A stretch of DNA of 64,000 nucleotides, from NCBI GenBank assembly GCA_037833965.1, contig AP031354.1:18888001-18952000 (forward strand), read 5' to 3'. Position 1 is the stretch's first letter, and the number at the start of each line of letters is the position of its first letter. The position numbers and the translations under genes were made by a program. The stretch comes from Marchantia polymorpha subsp. ruderalis (Eukaryota; Streptophyta; Marchantiopsida; Marchantiales; Marchantiaceae). Below are positions 22,988-35,151 of this stretch, in pieces. The notes beneath the pieces were generated by a model. It saw nothing but the letters and a program-made list of their open reading frames with translations. It had not been told where the DNA came from and did not search any database.

Positions 22988-25900
22988 TGTGATGCTTAGC
23001 TTTTTTAATTTTTGCATAAATAACAAAAACTTAAACATATTCGTGGTAAAATGTATACACTTAAGTACTTAGTCATAGGAGTTAGTAGATTTAATGAAAA
23101 TTAGTTAGTTAGGAGAAGAAAATGGAATTCTGCCTTCGGCGAAAGACCTTTGTACCAGCGGATCATCAGCGCAAACATTTTTGGCGATGCAATAACCGGG
23201 CCTTCGGCAAAGACAACCGATCACAATTTGAATTCGCCAAGGGCCAATCAAGAACCGCACGCGTTGGGAGTGCCAATTCGCGCGCGTGTGAGAACCGTTA
23301 GGGCGTCGAAGGTAAGGGCACAAAGCGGACACATTCGCGCCGACATTTCAACATTGAGAGAGAGAGTGAGAGTTGCAATTGATCGGTTTTGATAGAAGCA
23401 AAGATACGACTGGAGACATGACGCCACCCGCAAAAGCTACTATGCGGAAATTGGTCCCACTTAAGGTGCCATATGCGGAGTTACGAACCTATCGACGAGA
23501 GCTTGTCGCACTGCATCTGGAATTTTTGCTATGGGACTGAAATTGTGTATCGATGATCATATGCAAGGAGATGATGAATAACAATCGGAACAAGGGTGAC
23601 AATCTTCGTGGCAATCCGATGGTGTGGACGCTCGACCACTGGACAAGGATTTTAGTACCATGCGCAGGTAGGATGAAGACTTCATGTTCGAGAAGGAGAG
23701 TGTTAAAATCACGCGCGCCGAAGAATTCACATTCGCGCCACTCTTCAAGAGCGCGCAAACGAGTACGAATGGGTGAAGGACAGCGGAGTACAAGGACCCG
23801 AAGATGTGTGCGGTTGCGTTAGGGATGATGCACATTCTGCGACCGCAACGCACGACCTATGTCACCGCATGGCAGGTAGGCTTCTTCGAACACGCATTGA
23901 GAGGAGAACCAATTCATTTGGCGAAGATCTTCCACTACCTAATTTGGACCAACGTCGGCACCAGATGGAAGGGAGGACTTAGTAATCATCTAACGCCCTA
24001 CTTAATAAATTTCTATCGAGGAATGGGGCTATTGACGAAGAGCGAGGAGAACAATTTTTCAAGGAGCGGGAGGTGTTGACGGTCGAGTCGGGAGGAGACA
24101 CGGAGGAGGAACACAATGTCCAAGCCGAAGAGCCTGGAGAGCCCGAGTGCCAGTTTAAGTGGACATCGTCGCGACTAGGGAACCCGTAGATAGGAGACCG
24201 GCGAAGAAACGGAAGGTAGTTGACAACAGTGGTGAAGGCCGAAGACCTGAGTCGCGGAAGGCTGAGACATAGGTAACGCAGATCAAGATGTCAAAGGCCG
24301 AAGAAGAAAGCAAATCACAAGAGAGTTGTGTTTGAGTCTTCGAAGAGTAGTCTTGCGATGTCAGAGGTAGCTGTCTCTATGACGGACAAAGATATGTGAG
24401 AGGAGTCAAATCTTCGGGCAGAAAAGGCAAGACCTTTGGGAGTACACAACGAGGCGCCGATGGAGATAGAAGTGAAACCTTCGGAAGAGAGTATGGCGAC
24501 TGTAAGTCTAAGTCTTTCACCTTCGGAGCGAATGCAACCTATGGAGAGGGAAGAAGTACCTCAACTGAAGACGAGTAAAGAACTGGCGAAGGAGCTCACA
24601 TTGAGTGAAGAGATACTTGAGCAAGTAGTCCCGCAGGTTGGTGGGACGGTGGTAGATTCCCCTGAGGTTTCATCGCCCCCACCACCCGAGAAAGAGGTAA
24701 GACTCGAAGAGGAGAAGAAGGCTTCGGAGTAAGAACCAAAGGAGTTAGTACTTTCCTTCTCCGACTTTTTGTAGGATAGTGTGGTTCCCTTGTTGAAGTA
24801 TCTGGATGGAAAGAAAGAGAAGTATGGTGTTTCGAAGGAGTCAGGGTTCTATGTACAGTTAGTGAGGAATAGAATTAAAATTAAGAGAGCCGTAGTAGTG
24901 AAGAGAGAGTTGGAGGCAGCCACTACAATGGCAAACAAAAGAGTTGCAAGCTTGTTGTCCGAGTGCGCGACCATGAAGGTGATCTTGCAGGAGCAGGAGA
25001 ACCGACTTTAACAAATGGACTCAAAATGTGCTGAACTTTGGAAGAGTTTGATAGAGAAGAAGGATCTTTGTGCGTCGTCGGAGCGTAATTGCACGAGCCT
25101 TCGGGTTGACATTGAGAAGGCGCGGAAGGCGACAATAGATCTTCGGGATAGATTGGAGGCATCTAGAATCGCCTTCAACGAGGAATCGCGTCGCGTGGAT
25201 GAGCTGACTGCGGATCTGAAGAAGCGTGATCATTTGCATGCAGCCGAGTTGGTGGCGAAGAAAAAAGAGTGTAGAGCCGAAGAGGAACGGAAGGCCGTAG
25301 GTGTTCGGCGACGGATTGCTGCGCTGAAGACTAAGCGGAGGGAGCTAAGGGGAAGGATTGGGGCACGCACTGAGACCCATAGCAAGGAGTTGCAACGTGC
25401 GAATGAGCTTATGGCAAATTTGGCGGAGCAGCTTAGGAAGCACGAAGTCAAATTAGTCGATTAGACGGAGTGTAGATCGATCAAGTCTTCGGAGATCGAA
25501 TGTAGAGTACGGTTCGAAGCGGATTGCGATCGGCTGCAGGGGCGGTTAAAGGCAATAACGGAGCAGCTAGAGGGGTCGTGGATGAGAGCGGAAAAGGCAG
25601 AGGCGGCGTATCATCAGCTGAAGGAAGAGACAACCGACAGTTTGCGTTTGTGTGTAGAAAAATGCATGCGCGGGTTTGTGATGTGGGAAGTTCAAACGCT
25701 GAAGTGGTTGAAGTTAGATTCGCTGATGGGCGGCAATTGATGGGCATGAAGATCAGCGGAGCTGCAGGGCACAAGCAGTTAGTTAGATTAATCAAATCTT
25801 TCTCTTCCGGATTAGAAGAGGCACGAGAGAATTTAGAGCTAGAGATTCTAAGCGTGTTGCGTAGATTAGGAGCCGACGGAAGCTTAGAGTACGTTGTAAC

Positions 25901-26499
25901 TGCTGCGTCGGATGGCACCGCACTGGAGAGTTGTTCGCCTCGAGCGGTTGAGAGGTCTAGAAGTTTAGAATGAATAAAAAGACCCAAGGCTCTTTTCCTT
26001 AGAGGACTTTACTGTCAATTGACTTGTCTTGGTTGTCAATCTGTATCTACTGTGAGCTTGTGTGTTCTGTCACTGTGCATGGTGCGCTTTGGTGTGTCAA
26101 AGTTACCGCATCTGGAGCCGCGAATGTCCAATTCGGGTGTTTTGAGTAAGCTTGGAGCTATTCGAGATTTAAGCAAATTTGAGTCTGGGCATTCTGGTCA
26201 GTAAGCTGAGAATGTGCAATTCTGGGAAATTTTTTCCTTAAAATCTAAGTGTGAGGTCCAAGGCGATTCCCGCAAGTGTCGATTGGATAAGTTTCAGGTT
26301 GTACGGACGACTATACTCTGCTCTTCGGACCTTCGGCCGTAATCGAGTAGTGTCTTCTGGGAGTGACATGTGTCTAAGAAGTAAAACTCTTCAATAGAAG
26401 GTTAATTAGTGACAAATCATGACTCTTGGTGTTGCATCTGTCTTTGTGGGAACTAATCTTTATCATTATGCTCCACTTTGGTATTTGTTGATTATCACA
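22988..26499 (+). mobile_element. Element F1 (E/F family, divergent member)
   Basis: Begins TGTGATGCTTAGCTTTTTTA and ends GATTTGTTG-type DNA running into TTATCACA. Flanks are GTGAT (22983-22987) and TTGAT (26500-26504), 4 of 5 matching, and the site is continuous in Z1 at about 11580. It holds a decayed frame for the family protein and, near 26345-26400, the family 3' motif GGGAGTGACATGTGTCTAAG followed by CTCTTCAATAGA. Confidence 0.8.
23419..25895 (+). pseudogene. E/F-family protein, decayed copy in F1
   Basis: From ATG 23419 the frame reads RKLVPLKVPYAELRTYRREL then LEFLLWD and a stop, matching the E3 stretch MMPLRLPQNGLRAFEERL and LEFLLWGWNYVC. Further patches in shifted frames are LDHWTRILVPCAG, then RPQRTTYVTAWQVGFFEHAL and NHLTPYLINFYRGMGLLT (23850-24030), an acidic/Ser-Pro linker (24436-24732), VPLLKYLDGKKEKYG (24784), a long coiled coil rich in Glu/Lys/Arg (24840-25460) and an ending EILSVLRRLGADGS near 25850-25885. 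Several stops and frameshifts: no product expected. Confidence 0.8.
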
Positions 26500-26821
26500 T
26501 TGATTCTACAATCTCCTATGATAAATTGACATCATTGTTTTTGTCAAGACCTGCTTCACTTATCTTCATCTAATCCAACAATTCTTTGACGTCTTTCAAC
26601 ACTGTTGCAACATATTGTAGCAGTGTCATTTTTGTTGCTTTTGTTGTCAATGTGAACAAATTCTTCCAAATCTGATCAGTCGATTGATAAATTTAAGTTT
26701 CTGATGATTTGGACTAATTCAGCGACAATCACATCAATTTTGCTTTTCGCCCTTGGTTTAGGTTCCAAATTCATGAGCTCTACGGTACAAAATGCATTTT
26801 GTATAGAACTTGATAAAATAG

Positions 26822-29601
26822 TGTGGTAACCCACTTTTTGTTTTTTGTTGGAACTAAAACATTTTTGAATAGTAAGTACCGCGGCCGCAACTGTAAATAG
26901 TAATCGGTACGCAAAACTAGAGTAAAAAGAGGATCGAGGACAGTCAAGGGGTTTTGGGCTTAGGCCACAGTGGGACGCTTGGGACGGAACGGGCGGTTCA
27001 TGCTGCAGGATCTGCTTCGAGCACTTTCGGCGGTAGATCACTCATAACTTTCTCAATTCGTAACGCCTTGAGTTGTTTTGGGTCTTGTTGGAAAGAGCTC
27101 GACGCGGTGGTTCTAACGAGCCCAAGAACTTGTGAAACGAATGAGAGGTCACTAAGTTATGAGTGTCGGAAGTTACTGATGGGGGCCTTCGGCGGTAGAG
27201 CGACTTTGGCGGTACGCCTTCGGCGGAGGAACCGCCGGAAGATGCGCCTTCGGCGGTAGACGCCTTCGGGTCAACGCCTTCGGCGATGCGGGATAGTGCA
27301 TTCGGCGGAAGAGTGAATCCCTTATAACTTTCTCAATTCACAACGTCTTGACTTGGTTAGGGTCTCGTTGAAAAGAGCTCGACGCGCTGATTCTAACGAG
27401 CCCAAGAACGCCACAAACGGAGGAGGAATCCGGGAGTTATAAAGGTCGCAAGACACTTAGCTTCTCGCCTCCGAGTAGGCGAGGAAAGTTTGTCCTATGC
27501 GCGGACGAGGGAAGTTTGCCTACGCGTAGGCGAAATAGGGTTTGAAGTCAGCGGGACGTCCACCGCGAAGGCCGCCTACGCACAGGCGCTTCGGCATCGG
27601 CGGGAAATCCGCCTTCGGCCCTAGACGTACGCCTTCGGGTCAACGCCTTCGGCGATGCGGGAGAGTGCATTCGGCGGAAGAGTGAATCCCTTATAACTTT
27701 CTCAATTCGTAACTTCTTGACTGAGTTAGGGTCTTGTTGGAAAGAGCTCGCGACGCTCGTTCCAACGAGACCAAGTTACTGAGTTATGAGCATCGAAAGC
27801 GGCTGTCATGGTTAGGAGAGAGGCCTTCGGCGTTAACATATAGAGGGGCCTTCGGCGTTAACAGTTAGAGGGGCGGCCTGCGAGTAGGCGGCTATCGACG
27901 CGGACGCGGACGCCTGCGAGTAGGCGGATAGCTGCAAGTAGGCGGCTTGCGACGCGGACGTCTGCGAGTATATAGGCAAATGCCTTTGGCGGAAGAGTAA
28001 AACCGTCATAACTTTCTCAATTCTTAACGGTTTGACTTGGTTAGGGGCTCGTTGGAAAGAACTCGACGCGCCCGTTCCAAGGAGCCCAAGAACGTTCCAA
28101 ACGAAGCAGGGATCTGTGAGTTATGAGCGACGGGGGTGACTGTTATAGATAGGCGACTCCATGCGGACGGGAGACTGCCTGCGCATAGGCGGCCGCCTAC
28201 GCGTAGGCAGGTCTCACCCCCGGTACAACGCAGGAAAAGAAAGGAGCCGGCGGAAGATCCGCCTTCGGCTCAAGGGCCTTCGGTGCCACGTGGCAGAAGA
28301 TTCCCAATGGCGGAAGTTGGCGGGATTATGTCAAGTGTGGGACGCAAAACGGCGGGGCTCATATCTTTGCGATGGACAGTTGGATGGATCTAAAATTTTG
28401 TGAGGCCGTTGATCTCGGCCGGCCACGCATGCTTGCAAATTTTCAGGCTCAGATCTTGGATGGAAAGGCGCTGGCGGCTGTGTACAATAGGCTTAGGATT
28501 AAGATTTAGGGTTAGGGTTAGATTTAGGTTGTGAGTTAGAGCGGAAGGCAGCCGCCGACTCCTCAGGTGTAGGATCTGTTGCGGCTTGCATCTTGGCGTG
28601 TAGCATAGTGCAGTGTAGTGTTAGTAAGGACTTAGAAAGTATAAAGTAGTTCAAGGCGTCTTGCCTTGCGATCTTTCCCAACATCAGAAGTGCAGATCAG
28701 GAACTCATTTTCTCTGCGTGTTTGTGTCCTTAGTTCTGTCACCACGCAAGAGGAGATACAACTTGGCGTTCCGCATTTTGTAGCTAAAGGTCTTCGGCCG
28801 AATGTTCAGAGCTAATACATTGGTTAGAGACTTGAGTAGTTCGGATCTACACCTGCGGGTGATTGCCGATGCTCAGAGCCAGTGACTAGTTAGATACTTG
28901 AACAGTTTCGCCCCTACACCTTCGAGTGTTTGTTCCTGATTGTACTCCTTCGGGATTTTTCCCCTGAATGCCAAAGTGAAGTTTTGTTATTTCGTGTATG
29001 CCTTGGTTGTAAATTCAGCAGGTGCCTTCAGGGTAGCCCCTATAGTATTTCTGGGAATGACAAGTGCCTAAGAATTCAAACTCTTCAATAGACTGTTATG
29101 GTGCGTTACTGGAATGTTTTTAAGTGAGTCCTTCAGTGCGGACCTGTGTTCTCTGCGCGTTTTGTGAGTTGAGAGTGTTGTTCACCGCGTCTGAGTGACT
29201 TCAATCCGAAGTAGGCAGTCCAAACCGGGTTTCCTACGCTAGCAGCAAGCTAGTGGAAGTGTTGTAAAAGCCGGAGTTGGGAGTCACTACCCGCAGCTTC
29301 GCTGAGTACTCGCGAGAGACTTTTCCCCCCTGAAATCTTGAGTAGAGGTCCTAACGGATCTTTGGGTTGTGTTTCTGTAGTTTCAGGTGTGTGTGTGTGT
29401 GTGATACGCTGCGCTGTGCGACCTTCGAGTGCTCTCCGAGTGGACACTTGCAGTATTTCTGAGAGTGACAGTCGCCTGAGAATTCAAACTCCTCAATAGT
29501 CTGTTAAACGTGACACTTTGTACCTTGTGTGTTCCTTTGTCCCTGTGGGTTCGACCTTTCTACCACTATATTGCAGTTTTAGCCTTTAGTGGGTTATTAC
29601 A
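26822..29601 (+). mobile_element. Element E1 (E/F family, internally deleted)
   Basis: Starts TGTGGTAACCCACTTTTTG and ends CCTTTAGTGGGTTATTACA; flanked on both sides by AATAG (26817-26821, 29602-29606), a perfect 5-bp target duplication. Terminal inverted bases TGTGGTAACCCACT / TGTAATAACCCACT pair at 12 of 14. The helical-domain and coiled-coil coding parts are missing; a linker patch VQRRKRKEPAEDPPSAQGPS survives near 28227-28290. Rich in CGCCTTCGGCG and GCCTGCGAGTAGGC micro-palindromes; a short TTTAGGGTTAGGG stretch lies near 28506. Confidence 0.9.
27041..28127 (+). repeat. Four dispersed 100-123-bp modules with inverted ends in E1
   Basis: Copies at 27041-27163, 27321-27443, 27690-27790 and 28016-28127. 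Each opens with (C)ATAACTTTCTCAATTC, contains TTGGAAAGAGCTCGACGCG-like DNA and closes with the inverse (AAGTTATGAG or GAGTTATGAG), so each can form a stem. Single related modules occur in E2 (about 34140-34263), E3 (about 40965-41090) and F2 (about 46600-46730). Confidence 0.8.
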
Positions 29602-30904
29602 AATAGATGTAAGTCTTTTTTCCATAGCTTGCAACATCTTGCAGGTGCGCTGAATTTCCATAAAAGATTCTTGTTGAACCTCGTTGTAGTCGTTTTCCCA
29701 ATTCTCTTGTCTGCTGCTTCGACTTCTCATCAAGCTCGTAGAAATCGAGGATATCCTTGAACTCTAAATATTTATATCGATTCTTGAGAGAATCAATGAT
29801 TCCTTTATCACAAGGTTGTTTCTAACTCGTACAGTTCAAAGGAAAAAATACTAATCTGCTGTTGTTGTGCTCAAATGCATTGAAGTTTACTAGTGCATTA
29901 TTCATCAATAAAAGAACGGAACGTCCTATTTGTCTTTTGATATTTGGACCAAAGACTTTGTTGAATCATCTCCAGTAGGTATTCACATCCATTTAGGCTT
30001 TTGCTTGATTGAAATAACTAATTGATCAGTGTCAGCTCTTGATACACGTTGTATGTTTTAGATTTCTAATCATTACGCGAGGAATTTTATGTGTTATAGA
30101 TGTGTTGGCGCAAGCTATCAGAGATACATAATCTTTCAATTTCTTTTTGACTTTGATGCTTCAAACATCCTCCTGCAGCATAAGAATAGAATATTTGAGA
30201 AGCAAACAAAAAATAATCTACTTTTGTCCATGTTTTAGACTTATTAAGGGTTGTATTGAGCAATGATGAGTTATAATTCTTCTGAGTCTTGTAATAATCC
30301 TAGATCATGCTTGTCATTCTTAGCATCTTCTTCATGAAGAAGCATTTTTTTAGATATCGGCATGTATTGAAATGATCAAGACAGTGTTATGAAGCTTTAA
30401 AATCTGAATCAAAAATAAATAACATAGAAGCAAAGAAACTGGAAGTTTTGCATGAAGTATTATGCCAATCTAGATCTACAACATATAATCAAGTTCAAAA
30501 AATTATACAATTGAAACTCTGAAGAATTCTACTTAGCTTCTTTGGAGAGTAAAGCAAATCGTTCGAGATAGAAATTTTGTTTTTCCCATGCCTTCTATAT
30601 AACGCCTTTGCTAATTTCATACTCACGCGCTAAAGCGTGTTTGCTAGTTTGGAGATTTCTTCTTTCTTGGTCTTGAAATAATCTTGTAACCTTGGTACAT
30701 TCAAATGCTTGGTGGTCAATTTTTTTATATTGAAGAGATACGCACACAACTGTGCGTATCAAAAATGTTAAGTACGCACACAACTTTAGGTTTCAAGTTG
30801 TTTACTTAGGTGGCAAATTATTGTATAGTTTACACCATAGCATTAACAAAACCAAATATAAAACAAACCTTTTATTAGATATCTTTTGTGAAATGTGCGC
30901 ATAA

Positions 30905-31160
30905 TGTTGGGTTTAATTCTATTTTTGATTTTAACTCAAGTTTGTTAGAAATTTTGTATATAGATGTTGGTCAAGAGCTTCTATACATTAAGTAACGATC
31001 TATATGTATGTGAAAACAAGTGTCTTTTTGCCTTTGAAACTTGATGAAGTTTTCCATGGACGTATTCCTCAGTTGCGATTGAATCACATACCTGTTGTGT
31101 CTTGTGTAAACTAGTATTTTCGTGCTCTTGATTTGAATAATATGGTGTTTTGATTCTACA
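30905..31160 (+). repeat. Copia 5' LTR
   Basis: 256 bp from TGTTGGGTTTAATTC to GATTCTACA, alignable with the LTR at 13251 and the 3' LTR at 47247. Confidence 0.88.
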
Positions 31161-31162
31161 AA

Positions 31163-31175
31163 TGGTATGAAAGCC
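31163..31175 (+). other. Copia primer-binding site
   Basis: TGGTATGAAAGCC, two bases after the LTR, a mutated form of the initiator tRNA-Met binding site. Confidence 0.7.
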
Positions 31176-32465
31176 GAAATCAAAGGTTGTTATGTACAAT
31201 TGAATCTGTGTTTTAGTTGAAGGATTTCATGTGCTGTTGCTCTAGAGTTCGTCAAACAAATTTTTTATCTTTCACAAATCATTGTTCAAAGTACACATTT
31301 TGTGTCACGCTGCATCTTCTATCAAGATCCACAAGTCACTCCTCCCTCCAATTCTAAGCCATGTGACTTTTCTGAGTTTGAAGTTTTGGGGCACTAGTTG
31401 AATGAACAACATCTACTCAGATAATACATTGTGAAGTTTGATTTCTTCTGCTCGTAGAATGTTTCTTTTGTCTTGTGTGCGGAAAATATAACTATCTTTG
31501 GAAGCAATTGATGAATTCGACGTGATTCCGTCTTTTCCATCCTTTACATGTTTTGAATTTGAACTTTTCAAGAACGCAATGGACTGTCATATCCAGTTAG
31601 AGGTTCACAATTGACATTTGTTGCAAAGAGAGACGATGGAGACAACATGAGTCTAGACAAGAGCAAGGATTAATCGCAGCAGAGACGTGCTAGGGCGGAT
31701 GAAAACTCGGAAGATCGAACATCGAGCACAAACAAGTGCAGATAGAGAGCATGCAAGAAATTTGTCAATTTTTTGACAAGTGATCCAAAAATTTATAGAT
31801 TTGAGGAGATCATCATTGAGGGGGAACAAACAAACGAGGCTGCAAACTTGCGAGCAGGCAAAAGGAGAAAAATGCGCAGACATGCGTTTTGGCGCTGGCA
31901 CGTGCAAGCAGACGGCCACGTGGCAGAGATGCGTCAGACGACAGGAGTACTAACTTTTGCTCTGACACTAGCTTCTAGCAACTACCAAACATGTGTCTAA
32001 ACTTGTTTGGAATCCATAGCTCTTGCCAAACCTTCCTGAATATACTCTAATACTAATGAACCTTGCCAAACTTAAAATCAGACGGATACGGACTGACGGA
32101 CGAAAGTTGATCGTCATTGATTATTGACTTTAACCCTTGATTGTTAAAAAAATTCTTGCAATAATTACTTCCTAGTATCTAAGAACCGTTTGAGATTCCT
32201 AAGAAAAATAAGAGATGAGTGAAAAAAAGAAGTGGGTCATTGAAACACGTCATAACACAACTTTCAACATTTGTCAGATTGACAAATGTTGAATGTATCT
32301 CCTCCTTCGTATTTATTGATTGCCAATTTGGCAATCAATAAATACGGAGGAGGAGATTACAACATTGTAAAGTATGACGGACGTTGTGACTATCTACTCT
32401 AGGAGGCGCAAGTGAAGTAAAAATTGAAGGCAATGAGTTTTATCATATTATTGAGATCAAAACTG
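31176..32465. other. Copia leader region with two hairpins
   Basis: No gene recognised between the primer-binding site and gag. Near 32263-32354 two adjacent strong hairpins are found. Confidence 0.5.
32263..32354. repeat. Two adjacent hairpins
   Basis: Hairpin 1 has 14-bp perfect arms 32263-32276 and 32280-32293 with loop GAT. Hairpin 2 has arms 32300-32326 and 32328-32354, 26 of 27 matching, with a one-base centre. They are 6 bp apart. Confidence 0.85.
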
Positions 32466-33170
32466 TCAAACTTTAATGATGGCATATGGAAGTAACTTCA
32501 AGAATAAGCATTGATTATTGTCATGTCACATCTACAACCTTTAGTCTTGAAGCATGTGAGAGAGAATGACGAGTTCACTCAACTCTTTGAGGATCTTGAG
32601 CTTCAATTTCATCTCAATGAACTAAATAACAAATTCTATGTTTTCTTGAAGTTGATAAGCTTCAAGATGAAAGATTTTGGTGCTAAGATCCAAGATCACA
32701 TTGATGCATTCAGTGATCTTGAGAATCTTGGAGAGGAAATATCTGATGAACAAAAAGCTCACCACGTCCTTAGCTTACTGCATGCATTCCATCAATCATT
32801 ATCACAGGTTTTGCTTCATTGTGATAGGCAAACTATCACTTATAACGAGGTTGTAAATGCTCTGTTGACAGAGAACGTGTATCAAAAGATGATGATTTTA
32901 TCTACTCCATTCTCATTTTTCAATACAACACTAAATGTGATTTGAGATCGGTCATATTCAAAGAATGACAAGAATGAGAAACATTTCGGATCCTTGGGTA
33001 GATCCAAGTCCAAAGAGAAGATAGCTGAGAGGAAGACGTTGATGTGCTGGAGATGTGATAAGAGTGGCCACGTCAAGAAAGAGTGCCATGTGAAAATCAA
33101 GGGTGATGATTGTCCATTGTCAAATGTTAATGAATATTTCGACCCATAGGAGTATGATTTGCTAGATGAT
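32466..33170 (+). pseudogene. Copia gag with zinc knuckle, broken
   Basis: The frame 32511-32945 reads HLQPLVLKHVRENDEFTQLF, GAKIQDHIDAFSDLENLGEE and HHVLSLLHAFHQSL, typical of the copia gag polypeptide. A stop at 32943 and a frame change intervene, then CWRCDKSGHVKKEC (33045-33086) gives the CX2CX4HX4C zinc knuckle of nucleocapsid. It would package element RNA in an intact copy; here it is inactive. Confidence 0.85.
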
Positions 33171-33230
33171 GACATATGATGTCAAATGTATGTCCTATGC
33201 AATTCATCAGAGCTTGTTGATGAGGTATAG

Positions 33231-33290
33231 ATTCTTGATAGTGCTTATTCTTATCACATATATTACGTTAGAGAGTTATTTTGTACTTTT
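33231..33290 (+). pseudogene. Copia protease remnant
   Basis: ILDSAYSYHIYYVRELFCTF corresponds to the copia protease start (LDSGCSxHM..ELF), with the catalytic Asp-Ser retained and Gly changed to Ala. Confidence 0.6.
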
Positions 33291-33704
33291 TCAATATCAA
33301 ACGGATCATTTTTTATGAAAAATGATTAACCTTGTAATATTGAGAACGTTGAATTTGTCAAGATTAGCATGTTTGATGATATCAAATTTATATTGATCCA
33401 AGTTAGATTTATATCTAACTTGAAAATTTTGACGGAAAATTGACTAAATTGAAAATTTAGTATCTCTTTTGTTATACTATCTAAAAGACATTGCGGGGAG
33501 AACTAAAAAATGTGTTTTTTATATAAGAGTTAGTGATAATATTATCCTTAATTGATATAAACACAGCAATTTATATTTCTTAGAGTGCAATATCATCTAT
33601 GAAAATGTTAATGTTATTATATTTTAAATTGATATGTCTCATGTGCAAAATTTTAGACTAGCATATATGTGTAATAGATTCATGTTCCTCACAGTAAAGA
33701 GTAA

Positions 33705-33885
33705 TTGAAATTGTTATATGATTTGGATAAAATTCATTTGAATCTTTGCCAACAATATATCATGGACAAGCAGCACAGATCTTTGATGTTGGATTTAATA
33801 ATTCCACAGAGTTATTTGAGTATGTACATAGTGAAGTGTGTGAACAATTTTCTAAATCTTCATTCTTTGGAAAGTTATACTATGT
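33705..33885 (+). pseudogene. Copia GAG-pre-integrase remnant
   Basis: IHLNLCQQYIMDKQHRSLML parallels the CxxCIYGKQHR motif that precedes copia integrase. The frame runs into E2 at 33891. Confidence 0.65.
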
Positions 33886-34079
33886 ATCATTGTGGTAACC
33901 CGCTTTTTGTTTTTGTGCGGAATTTAAACATTTTTTGGAAAATAGTACCGTAGCAGTAACTGTAAATAGTAATTGGTACACTAAAATAGAGTGAAAATGG
34001 ATGATCGTGGGTCCAGGAGAATCCAGGAGTTGGGCGCAATGTCCGGGACAGGCGCCCTGGCCCGAACGGACAGTTCCTA

Positions 34080-34780
34080 CGGAGGGGAAGCGCCTTCGGC
34101 GCGAGCAGGAGAAAACGCCTTCGGCGCTAGAGTGAATCCCTCATGACTGTACCAATTCGTAACCCTTTGATCTGGTTAGGATTTTGTTGGAAAGAGCTCG
34201 ACGCGCTTGTTCTAATGAGCCCAAGAACTACTAAAACGGATAAGGAATCACTTAGTCATGAGTGTCGGAAGTTACTGATAGGGAGGGTCTTCAGCGAAAC
34301 GCCTTGGGCGACGGACGGACGCCTTCAGCTCAAGCACCTTTGGGGCAACGCCTTCGGGGGTGTACTCCTTCGCCTGAGCGCCTTCGGCGCCATTGCATCG
34401 ATATTAGGTCAACGCCTTCGGGAGAAGCGACTTTGGCTGTACGTCCTCGGCGGACACGTGCGCCTTCGGCGGAACGGAACACCTGCGGCGAGAGTGCCTT
34501 CGGCGGGACAAGACAGAACCACGGAAAGGACAAGATGCATTGACTTCGGTCAACGCCTTCGGCGCTGCGGGAGAGTGACTTCGGCGGAAGACGTACGCTT
34601 TCGGCCGTGCGCCTTCGGCGGAACGCCTTCGGCGCTGCGGGAGAGTGACTTTGGCGGAAGACGTACGCCTTCGGTTGTGCGCCTTCGGCGATGCGGAGAG
34701 AAAAAATTTGGGAATCGGCCAGAGGCGAAGTCCTTCGCCGCCACGCCTTCGGCGATACGTCTTCGGCGCTGCACGAGCAG
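34080..34780. repeat. Dense micro-palindrome field in E2
   Basis: CGCCTTCGGCG and close variants (stem CGCC/GGCG, loop TTC) recur every few tens of bases, mixed with GACTTCGGCGGAAG-type spacers. The same field appears at 27180-28270 (E1), 38280-38780 and 40190-40930 (E3) and 41580-41900 (E2 right part). Confidence 0.85.
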
Positions 34781-35151
34781 GGCTAAGTCGACGGACGACG
34801 GCGGAAATCAAATTCAATTCTCGTGCGTGTGAGCCCGCACAACAGCGGAGCGTGAAGCCGAGCGTGCGAAGGGGGCCGTTACGCCTCCAAGTCGGCGCGG
34901 CAATCAAGTGGGTCGATACCCACGCCCAGGTGTCGCGCGGTGAAATCTTGTTCGCCAAAGGCAGACGTCTCATTCTTGGAATTGCAATTTCGATTTCGCT
35001 CGAGCGACGATTGCGGAGCAAGAAATCGGCGGAGAGAAATGAGAGAGAGAGTCGCGACTTGCGGGGAATTGCAGGATACCGTGTAGCAGCTGAGTGCGCG
35101 GCCGAGGGACTTGTTAGTGAGAGCAAAAGCTCGAGGAGTGATTGAGTCCGC

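Larger units (their letters stand above)
22679..30816. mobile_element. Element Z2, interrupted by F1 and E1
   Basis: The segments 22679-22987, 26500-26821 and 29602-30816 together match Z1 (11261-13144) in order. F1 and E1 inserted into it with target duplications. The outermost bases match Z1 less well at the left than at the right. Coding content is decayed, with minus-strand patches such as ERFALLSKEAK near 30560. Confidence 0.6.

Noticed and set aside
27180-28270. CRISPR-like regular repeats
   Set aside because: Repeats are palindromic words of variable spacing inside a plant mobile element; no uniform repeat-spacer pattern.
28505-28530. Interstitial telomere repeat (TTTAGGG-like)
   Set aside because: Only about two units, degenerate, and inside element E1.
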